Of a stretch of DNA of 38,382 bases, positions 32,045 to 38,382 are shown piece by piece. Numbering within the stretch: position 1 is the first letter of the stretch; every line of letters begins with the position of its first letter. The translations under genes and the position numbers were made by a program. Source of the stretch: Acidobacteriota bacterium (GTDB lineage: Bacteria; Acidobacteriota; Blastocatellia; RBC074); the NCBI GenBank assembly GCA_018268995.1, contig JAFDVL010000105.1:1-38382 (forward strand), given 5' to 3'. The notes under the pieces are model-generated. The model did not search any database. It worked only from the letters and a program-made list of their open reading frames with translations, and was not told where the DNA came from.

Positions 32045-34516
32045 ATGGCCTCCACAAAATTCAAATTAACACTCAGCCTTCTGTTGTTGTTCACCACAAT
32101 CGCCAGCCAACTCAGCGCGCAATCCAATGGCAACGAACTGTTTGAGAAGAAGATTCGCCCAATTCTCGCGGACAACTGCTACGCCTGCCATTCGTCCAAG
32201 ATGAAAAAGCCGATGGGCGGACTAGTGCTGGACACGAAAGAAGGGCTGCGAAAAGGCGGCGTTTCCGGTGCAACAATCATTCCCGGCAAACCATCGGAAA
32301 GCTTGTTAATGCGAGTGATGCGCTACGGCGACCCGATGCTGAAGATGCCACCTGCGGGCAAATTGTCAGATGCCGTGCTGGCAGATTTCGAGCAATGGAT
32401 CGCGGCGGGTGCGCCTGATCCGCGTGCGGAAACAATGGCGGCAGTAACCAAACCAGGCGGCATTGATTTTGCCAAAGGCCGACAATGGTGGTCGTTTCAG
32501 CCAGTAAAAGAACTTGCCTCACCGCAGATCAAACAAACCGCGTGGGCACGCACGAAAATGGATCGCTTCATCCTCGCCAAACTCGAACAAAACAAACTCG
32601 CACCTTCTGCCGAAGCCGATGCACGCACGCTGATTTTACGGGCGTATCTTGATCTGACGGGCTTGAAACCAAGCTACGAAGAAGTCGAAGCGTTTGCGAA
32701 AGACAAAGACCCGAAGCGGTACGAAAAGTTAGTTGATCGTTTACTCACTTCGCCGCGTTATGGCGAACGTTGGGGACGTTATTGGCTGGACGTCGCGCGC
32801 TACGGCGAAAATGGCGACACGGGTGGCAATCGCCAGGCTTATCCGTATGCCTGGCGTTACCGCGATTGGGTGATTGAAGCGATGAATAACGATTTGCCTT
32901 ACGACCGTTTCATCAAACAGCAACTCGCGGCGGATTTGATGCCTGGCACATCGCGCAACGATCTGCGCGCGCTCGGCTATTTGGGAATGGCTCCGTCCGA
33001 GTGGAAAGAAAAGAAGCTGTCGAAAGAGTTGATTGATAATCTGTTGCTGGAAGAGTGGGACGAGCGCGTAGACGCCGTCGGGCGCGGGATGCTCGGCCTA
33101 TCGGTCGCCTGTGCGCGTTGCCACGATCACAAATTCGATCCGATTTCGCAAAAAGATTATTACGCGCTGGCCGGCGTATTCGCTTCGACTTCGCCTGCGA
33201 TTCGCCCCTTGCGTGACATTGATCCTGCGCTCGAAACAAAATATTTGGCCGCCCGTCATCGCGTCACTGAATTGAATGGCTTGCTCGGCTTTTTGACCGA
33301 AGAAAAAACGCTGGATCAATCCATCGCCAAACCCAAAGCCGAAGCCTGCCGCGCCGAAATGAATGCGCTGAAAGAAGAGATGAAAGCATTGCAGGTGCAG
33401 TATCCTGAGTTGACCGAAAGCGTCATCCGCATCGGCGCGCCGCGTAATCCAGCGAACGCAGGCAAGGCCCGACCCGACCCGAAAGCCCTCGCCGCCGCAA
33501 TGGCAAAACGCGCCGAAGAGGAAGCCAAAGCACCGTTCATCAATGCTGTCGTTGACGCCGCGATGGATTCAGACGGTTCGTATGCCGATTACACGCCGCT
33601 CACGATCAAGCCCGGCGCGGCGCGTGACCTGCCCGTCTTTGGTCGCGGCAATTCGGCTGCGCCCGGCGAAATCGTGCCCCGCCACTTCCTGACCGTGCTG
33701 ACAAAAAATCCAAACGAAACCTTCAAGCGCGGTTCCGGTCGTTTGGAATTGGCCGAAAAAATTCTGACGGATGCTGCGCCGCTCTCCGCGCGCGTCATCG
33801 TCAATCGCGTCTGGGGCTGGCATTTCGGCAAGCATCTGGTCGGCTCGCCGAGCGATTTCGGAGATCGCGGCGAAAAGCCTTCGCATCCTGAATTGCTGGA
33901 TGATTTGACGGCACGATTTCTTGCGAACGGCTGGTCGCTGAAATGGCTGCACCGCGAAATCATGCTGTCATCCACCTATCGCCAAGCCAGCAAGCCGCGC
34001 GCCGATGCCGCCGCGATTGACGAAGAGAACAAATGGCTGTGGCGCATGCAACCGCGTCGGATGGACGCCGAAGCAATCCGCGATTCATTGCTGCAAGCCG
34101 CAGGCAGTTTGAACTTGGAAATGTACGGGCCATCGCAGAATCTCGATAATTTGGAAAACACGCGCCGCACCGTCTACGGTCGCATCAATCGCGGCAGTTC
34201 GAGCGACATCTTGCGCTTGTATGATTTCCCGAACCCATTTCAGCACAGCCCTTCGCGCAACCTGACCATCACACCGTTGCAGGAATTGTTTGTGCTGAAC
34301 AGCCCGTTCATCAAACAACTCAGCAGCGCGCTGGCGAAAGCGGTCGAGGCCGAAGCTGACTCGACAACGCGCGTGCGCAATTTGTATCGCAAAATCCTGT
34401 TGCGTAATCCGAGCGCGGCAGAAAGCAAAATCGCGCTGCAATATTTGACGAACGCAACGCTCGAACAATTTGCGCAGGTGTTATTGGCTACGAATGAAGA
34501 GGTCTTTTGGCCTTAA
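32045..34516 (+). CDS. DUF1549/DUF1553 protein with N-terminal cytochrome domain (copy 2)
   Basis: ATG 32045 follows AGAGGAAA and gives a signal peptide (FKLTLSLLLLFTTIASQLSAQ) and 823 residues. Order of domains: planctomycete-type cytochrome PSCyt1 with CYACH at 45-49 and a PMLKMPP methionine region near 100; DUF1549 with ILRAYLDLTGLKPSYEEV, YGERWGRYWLDVARYGENGD and a second haem-like CARCH at 356-360; DUF1553 with RVIVNRVWGWHFGKHLV, FGDRGEKPSHPELLDDLT and NTRRTVYGRINR. The open frame continues upstream through the REPIN-like repeat, which is not coding. It pairs with the DUF1501 gene 117 bp downstream. A shared role in surface redox or polymer handling has been suggested for such pairs but is not established. 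Confidence 0.9.
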   Translation: MASTKFKLTLSLLLLFTTIASQLSAQSNGNELFEKKIRPILADNCYACHSSKMKKPMGGLVLDTKEGLRKGGVSGATIIPGKPSESLLMRVMRYGDPMLKMPPAGKLSDAVLADFEQWIAAGAPDPRAETMAAVTKPGGIDFAKGRQWWSFQPVKELASPQIKQTAWARTKMDRFILAKLEQNKLAPSAEADARTLILRAYLDLTGLKPSYEEVEAFAKDKDPKRYEKLVDRLLTSPRYGERWGRYWLDVARYGENGDTGGNRQAYPYAWRYRDWVIEAMNNDLPYDRFIKQQLAADLMPGTSRNDLRALGYLGMAPSEWKEKKLSKELIDNLLLEEWDERVDAVGRGMLGLSVACARCHDHKFDPISQKDYYALAGVFASTSPAIRPLRDIDPALETKYLAARHRVTELNGLLGFLTEEKTLDQSIAKPKAEACRAEMNALKEEMKALQVQYPELTESVIRIGAPRNPANAGKARPDPKALAAAMAKRAEEEAKAPFINAVVDAAMDSDGSYADYTPLTIKPGAARDLPVFGRGNSAAPGEIVPRHFLTVLTKNPNETFKRGSGRLELAEKILTDAAPLSARVIVNRVWGWHFGKHLVGSPSDFGDRGEKPSHPELLDDLTARFLANGWSLKWLHREIMLSSTYRQASKPRADAAAIDEENKWLWRMQPRRMDAEAIRDSLLQAAGSLNLEMYGPSQNLDNLENTRRTVYGRINRGSSSDILRLYDFPNPFQHSPSRNLTITPLQELFVLNSPFIKQLSSALAKAVEAEADSTTRVRNLYRKILLRNPSAAESKIALQYLTNATLEQFAQVLLATNEEVFWP

Positions 34517-34525
34517 GTTTTACCG

Positions 34526-34609
34526 CAAAGGTTCAAAGGAGCAAAGACGCAAAAATGATTTAATTGTCTGTCTTTCTCTTTGATCCTTTGCCTCTTTGAA
34601 CCTTTGCGT
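34526..34609. repeat. Inverted pair of 8-bp tandem arrays
   Basis: The left arm has exact 8-bp steps from 34526: CAAAGGTT, CAAAGGAG, CAAAGACG, CAAAAATG. The right arm, from 34578, is CTTTGATC, CTTTGCCT, CTTTGAAC, CTTTGCGT. A 23-bp core (34524-34546 against 34586-34608) pairs with two mismatches. It lies between the DUF1549/DUF1553 stop and the DUF1501 start, so it would form a hairpin in the shared transcript. Confidence 0.88.
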
Positions 34610-34633
34610 TGAAATCATCTTGAATCTTGAATT

Positions 34634-35989
34634 ATGAAACTTGAACAATTTTCACGACGCTCATTTCTTTCGACTCTCGGTGGCGGCCTCGGTTCCATCG
34701 CACTCACAGACCTGATTGCCCGTGCCGAAACACCGCACACAACTGGCCCGCACTTCGCGCCCAAAGCCAAGCGCGTCATCCTGCTGTTTATGACGGGCGG
34801 GCCGTCGCAGATGGACACATTCGATCCGAAACCTGCGCTCGCCAAGTACGCCGGGCAAAGGCCCGCCGCAGTAGACCTACGCACCGAACGCAAGACGGGC
34901 GGGTTGATGGCTTCGCCGTTCAAGTTTCAGAAGTATGGTCGCAACGGCATTGACGTCAGCGAATTGCTGCCGAACCTTGCCGCGCAGATTGACGATATTT
35001 GTGTGATTAAATCGGTCTACACGTTCATCCCGAATCACGAGCCGGGGCGCAATCTGTTTTTCAGCGGCGTGATGACTTCGATGCGCCCGACAATGGGCGC
35101 GTGGATTTCGTATGGCCTCGGCACGGACAATCAAAATCTGCCCGCGTTCGTGACGCTCACGCCTGCGGAAAGTTCGTTGTGGACGAGTTCCGGGTTCCTG
35201 CCTGCGCAATATCAGGGCACGCTTTTCAATAACAAGGAAACCGATCCCGAAAAGATGATCAAGTTTCTGCGTAACAAAGACCTCGACGCCGACAAACAGC
35301 GCAAGCAACTCGACGCCATCCAAGCCCTCAACAAAGCGCACGCCCAATCCTTCGGCGCAGACACCTTCCTCGAAGGCCGCATCAAGAGCATGGAGCAAGC
35401 CTATCGCATGCAGTTCACCGCGTCCGACGTTTTCGACATTCGCAAAGAACCCGAATCCGTCCGCGCAGAATACGGCACATCGCCTTATGCCAACGGCTGC
35501 CTGATGGCGCGACGTCTGGTCGAAAGCGGCGTCCGCTTCGTCCAAGTCCTGCACGGCCCCGGCCAACAATGGGATGATCACGAGAATTTAGAGAAAGGCT
35601 TGCGCGAACGCTGCCCCGATATGGATCGCGCGTCGGCAGCCCTGATTCGTGACCTGAAACGGCGCGGCTTGTTGGAAGACACGTTGGTGATTTGGGGCGG
35701 CGAATTCGGACGCACGCCCGTTTCCGAAAAAGGCAATGGCCGCGACCATAACCCGTACGGCTTCACAATGTGGATGGCCGGCGGCGGCGTCAAGCCCGGC
35801 ATCGCGTACGGCGGCACTGACGAATTTGGGTTCAAAGCCGTCGAGAATCCGGTTTCGATTCACGATCTGCACGCGACGGTGTTGCATTTGTTGGGGCTGG
35901 ATCACGAGAAGCTGACGTATCGGTATGCGGGACGGGATTTTCGGTTGACGGATGTGTACGGCAATGTCGTGAAAGACATCATTGCGTGA
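34634..35989 (+). CDS. DUF1501 family exported protein (copy 2)
   Basis: The 451-residue protein has a twin-arginine signal (FSRRSFLSTLGGGLG) and the DUF1501 blocks VILLFMTGGPSQMDTFDPKP, MGAWISYGLGTDNQNLPAFV, QWDDHENLEKGL, LVIWGGEFGRTPVSEKGNGRDHN and YAGRDFRLTDVYGNV. It is a clear paralogue of the 477-residue DUF1501 protein at 23955 and sits in the usual place after a DUF1549/DUF1553 gene. The alkaline-phosphatase-like fold suggests a metal hydrolase or lipoprotein-like surface role, but the reaction is unknown. The two-gene unit is followed after 37 bp by the ATPase of the Septu-like module, which may be read from the same transcript. Confidence 0.9.
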   Translation: MKLEQFSRRSFLSTLGGGLGSIALTDLIARAETPHTTGPHFAPKAKRVILLFMTGGPSQMDTFDPKPALAKYAGQRPAAVDLRTERKTGGLMASPFKFQKYGRNGIDVSELLPNLAAQIDDICVIKSVYTFIPNHEPGRNLFFSGVMTSMRPTMGAWISYGLGTDNQNLPAFVTLTPAESSLWTSSGFLPAQYQGTLFNNKETDPEKMIKFLRNKDLDADKQRKQLDAIQALNKAHAQSFGADTFLEGRIKSMEQAYRMQFTASDVFDIRKEPESVRAEYGTSPYANGCLMARRLVESGVRFVQVLHGPGQQWDDHENLEKGLRERCPDMDRASAALIRDLKRRGLLEDTLVIWGGEFGRTPVSEKGNGRDHNPYGFTMWMAGGGVKPGIAYGGTDEFGFKAVENPVSIHDLHATVLHLLGLDHEKLTYRYAGRDFRLTDVYGNVVKDIIA

Positions 35990-36026
35990 GGCAGCAAGAC
36001 AAGTAACAATAGGGTCGGAGAAAAAC

Positions 36027-37328
36027 ATGAGGATTGACCGACTCCACATACAAAATTTCAGAAAATTTGCAGACCTAACTTTTGACCTGCATCCACAGTT
36101 CACGTTGCTTGTTGGCGGAAACGGATCAGGGAAAACAACTATTCTTGATGCCTTAGCCTTTTGTTTAGGGGGATGGTTTTCCGTTCCCTTAGAAACAGGA
36201 CGTAAATATCCTTGCCCAATTATTCAGCCAAAGGATGCGCGGCTAATCGCCGAGAAGGTTGGGGATCGTGTTCAATTCCAAGAACAATCTCCTGTAAGAA
36301 TTATAGCGACCGGGCAAATTGGGGATAGCAGCGGGCTTGAATGGGGACAGATGCTCAACCAGATCCATCAATGGATTGTTTCTCAGGTGGAGGGGAAAAT
36401 TCTTGAGTTCTATTTCGGCAACCAGGCAAATCCATTACCTGATTGCCCAGTATTAGCCTTCTATGGTGTGAACCGCGCCGCACGTCCTAAAGGTAATTCA
36501 GGCTCTCTGAACATCTCCCTAAAGCCTGCGCGTCGCGGAGATGCTTATATGCACTGGTTCAACGAACACATTAACTATGCTGAACTGCGCCGTTGGTTTT
36601 ACCGCGAGACGGCAGCAGTGGGAGCAAGCGGAGGGCACAAACGACCTGGTTATGAAGTGGTGCGGCGGGCGGTGTTTGGTTGCCTGCCTGATGCTGATGA
36701 TTTGTGGTTCGATGTTGATCGCGTTGATCTTGTGTGTTCGATTAAGGGCCAAGCACAGCCTCTAAGCAACTTAAGTGATGGGCAGCGTATGCTTTTGGCA
36801 ATGGTTGCAGATATTGCCATCAGGGCCGTAACGCTAAACGCGCATCTTATACCATCCGACGAACTTGGCTCAGAAGACAGCCCGCTCCCACGAGTGCTTC
36901 AGAAAACGCCAGGGGTTGTTTTGATTGATGAGTTGGACGCGCATTTGCATCCAAGTTGGCAGCGTCGTGTGGCTGCTGATTTGAAACGCACCTTTCCCTC
37001 CATTCAGTTCGTTTGCACCTCACATTCGCCGCAGGTCATCGGGGAGATTCCACCAGAACAAATCCGCATTATTGATGGCGAGGTGGTCTATTCACCAGAG
37101 CATTCTTTCGGCGTGGATTCGAGCCGCATTTTGGAAGAGATCATGGACACCAAGCCACGAACGGAATTCGTGGATCATTTGCTGTCCAAATTGTCCCGTC
37201 AAATCAGCGATGACGATTTCGCTGGCGCGCGTTCGACGCTCCGTGAGGTTGAAGCCATTTTAGGCGAGAATGATCCCGAAATTACCAGCGCCCGCGCCCT
37301 CATGGACTTTGTGGAGCAACCGGCATGA
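36027..37328 (+). CDS. ptuA: AAA/ABC-type ATPase of a Septu-like defence module
   Basis: ATG 36027 follows GGAG by 7 nt; an in-frame codon at 35982 lies inside the DUF1501 end and is rejected. The 433-residue ATPase opens MRIDRLHIQNFRKFADL and has Walker A GGNGSGKT (30-37), a signature NLSDGQRMLLAM (around 248-258), Walker B VVLIDELD (297-304) and the switch-region FVCTSHSPQVIGE. This is the OLD/RecF-like ATPase layout of PtuA. In Septu, PtuA assembles with the HNH nuclease PtuB and is thought to control DNA cleavage on phage infection. The ATGA overlap with the next gene and the HNH family of that gene support the call. Other ATPase/HNH pairs exist, including retron-linked ones, but no reverse transcriptase is nearby. 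Confidence 0.8.
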   Translation: MRIDRLHIQNFRKFADLTFDLHPQFTLLVGGNGSGKTTILDALAFCLGGWFSVPLETGRKYPCPIIQPKDARLIAEKVGDRVQFQEQSPVRIIATGQIGDSSGLEWGQMLNQIHQWIVSQVEGKILEFYFGNQANPLPDCPVLAFYGVNRAARPKGNSGSLNISLKPARRGDAYMHWFNEHINYAELRRWFYRETAAVGASGGHKRPGYEVVRRAVFGCLPDADDLWFDVDRVDLVCSIKGQAQPLSNLSDGQRMLLAMVADIAIRAVTLNAHLIPSDELGSEDSPLPRVLQKTPGVVLIDELDAHLHPSWQRRVAADLKRTFPSIQFVCTSHSPQVIGEIPPEQIRIIDGEVVYSPEHSFGVDSSRILEEIMDTKPRTEFVDHLLSKLSRQISDDDFAGARSTLREVEAILGENDPEITSARALMDFVEQPA

Positions 37329-37969
37329 GAAACATCGTGAAGGGGGCAGAACCGAAAAGCCTCGAAGAATATCGTTGCTCCACTGGCGCTACCTACGACG
37401 ATTACAACGACAAACCAACCTTGCGGGAATCGCTTGTCATCGAGCAACGAGGACTCTGTTGTTATTGTCTGTCTCGTATTTCGGTTGATCCGCAGAAGAT
37501 GAAAATTGAACATTGGCAAAGTCAGGCGGGATTTCCTGAGCATCAACTATGCTATGCCAATCTATTGGGCGCGTGCCTCGGTGGTGGCATAGGTAAACCG
37601 CCCAAGCTGCAGCATTGTGATACGCGCAAGGGAGATCAAGCGATTTCCCTTAACCCTGCCAACGTTGAGCACGATGTCGAACGTATTCTTCATTACGACA
37701 AAGATGGCACGATTCGCTCGACCGATCCCACCTTTGACCGTGAGATCAATGAGGTGCTCAACCTAAACCTGCCACTGCTTAAAAATAACCGGAAAGCGAT
37801 ACTTCAGCGGCTCATTTTGGAAGGCCCCAGACGCGGTAATTGGAACAGTCATCATCTTGAGAAGAAACTGGCAGAATGGAATGGCGAAGCAGACGACAGT
37901 GAGCTTAAAGAATATTGTCAGGTGATTGTTTATTGGCTGCGCAAACGCCTCAGAAAAAAATTAGGCTAA
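37325..37969 (+). CDS. ptuB: HNH endonuclease of a Septu-like defence module (TIGR02646-like)
   Basis: The 214-residue protein has the HNH zinc-finger nuclease pattern of PtuB: CCYC at 45-48, the catalytic-region KIEHWQSQ with H63 (60-67), YANLLGACLGG (77-87) and HCDTRKGD at 97-104, then DPTFDREINEVLNLN and NNRKAILQRL. PtuB is the DNA-cutting subunit of type I Septu and is also found with retrons such as Ec78. The start overlaps the ATPase stop by 4 bp (ATGA), so the two are co-translated. The C-terminus is very basic (WLRKRLRKKLG). Base composition of this pair seems more AT-rich than its flanks, in keeping with horizontal transfer of a defence cassette. Confidence 0.82.
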   Translation: MRNIVKGAEPKSLEEYRCSTGATYDDYNDKPTLRESLVIEQRGLCCYCLSRISVDPQKMKIEHWQSQAGFPEHQLCYANLLGACLGGGIGKPPKLQHCDTRKGDQAISLNPANVEHDVERILHYDKDGTIRSTDPTFDREINEVLNLNLPLLKNNRKAILQRLILEGPRRGNWNSHHLEKKLAEWNGEADDSELKEYCQVIVYWLRKRLRKKLG

Positions 37970-37998
37970 GCTGAAAATCACAAAGGACTCCCCGCACT

Positions 37999-38382
37999 AT
38001 GCAACGAACCAATTTCTTCATCATCGCTCTTCTTCTTATCGCCTTCACCTCCATCACCCACGCCCAACCCCAACGCACCAAAATCGCCATCGTCGGCTTA
38101 GTCCACTCGCACTGCTGGGGCTTTGTGACGAAGCTGAATCAGATGCACCAGACTGGGGACTTGATCGAAGTCGTGGGGGTTTCGGATGACAATCAGGAAT
38201 TACGCGACTACATCAAAACGCTGATGCCGGGCGTGCCGGTGTATGACAACTACGGCAAGATGCTGGACGAAAAGAAGCCGGAAGTGGTGTGGTCGTTTGT
38301 GGAAAATGATCGGCATTTGGAAGTCACGAAAGCCTGTGCGGCGCGCAAGATTCACGTGATGTTTGAAAAGCCGATGTCGGCG
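37999..38382 (+). CDS. Secreted Gfo/Idh/MocA-type oxidoreductase (partial)
   Basis: The first 128 residues of a gene cut by the right edge. A signal peptide (RTNFFIIALLLIAFTSITHAQ) is followed by the nucleotide-binding fold of Gfo/Idh/MocA dehydrogenases: KIAIVGLVHSHCWGF, DLIEVVGVSDDNQ, YDNYGKMLDEKKPEVVW and the EKPMS motif with the catalytic-region lysine near the edge. The usual glycine-rich loop reads GLVHSHCWG, a variant common in exported members. AAAGGA lies about 12 nt before the ATG. It starts 29 bp after ptuB but belongs by content to the sugar-metabolism genes of the host, not the defence module. Confidence 0.85.
   Translation, partial: MQRTNFFIIALLLIAFTSITHAQPQRTKIAIVGLVHSHCWGFVTKLNQMHQTGDLIEVVGVSDDNQELRDYIKTLMPGVPVYDNYGKMLDEKKPEVVWSFVENDRHLEVTKACAARKIHVMFEKPMSA

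Noticed and set aside
36027..37969. Retron (Ec78-type) interpretation of the ATPase/HNH pair
   Set aside because: No reverse transcriptase or msr/msd-like sequence is visible on either side within the window.

Overview
The window looks like a chromosomal segment of an Acidobacteriota bacterium, probably class Blastocatellia. This rests on family content: two secreted proteins with the TIGR03437 C-terminal domain, an ECF sigma factor of the acidobacterial TIGR02999 type, a Ser/Thr kinase joined to WD40 repeats, and two sets of DUF1549/DUF1553 and DUF1501 genes. No rRNA, tRNA, CRISPR array, transposase or integrase was seen.

Bases 1-7304 are a pyrimidine biosynthesis locus in two divergent arms. 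The minus arm reads pyrK, then a Tat-exported phosphotriesterase-family gene, then pyrD (cut by the left edge). The plus arm holds a CBS-domain gene, a DUF1499 gene, a free-standing ClpX-type zinc finger, pyrR, a four-helix-bundle (S23/IVP-like) gene, pyrB and pyrC. The four-helix-bundle gene lies between two inverted arrays of 9-bp tandem repeats and looks like an element inserted between pyrR and pyrB.

Bases 7305-14203 hold a leader with predicted RNA structure, then two large secreted proteins that share the same C-terminal domain: a glycoside-hydrolase-like protein and a beta-propeller/c-type cytochrome protein. Bases 14211-17449 (minus) are a kinase-WD40 protein that appears split by a frameshift. 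After it come a REPIN-like repeat, a SET-domain protein (minus), the ECF sigma factor, a sugar-isomerase-like TIM barrel, a PQQ-propeller protein, a roughly 400-bp foldback cluster of palindromes and a DUF2306 membrane protein.

Bases 23251-31272 form a long minus-strand unit with a near-consensus promoter at its head: DUF1549/DUF1553, alpha/beta hydrolase, a small gene plus a TumE-like (DUF6516) gene, an S41 peptidase, DUF1501 and a hypothetical secreted protein. Bases 31491-35989 hold, divergently, an NTF2-like gene and a second, compact DUF1549/DUF1553 plus DUF1501 pair. The first pair therefore looks like the same arrangement opened by about 3.9 kb of extra genes. Bases 36027-37969 are a two-gene ATPase/HNH unit matching the Septu (PtuAB) anti-phage system. 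A Gfo/Idh/MocA oxidoreductase runs off the right edge.

The most unusual signal is a set of inverted pairs of short-period tandem repeats with periods of exactly 9, 8 and 7 bp, one of them enclosing the four-helix-bundle gene. Separate REPIN-like palindromic pairs are also present.
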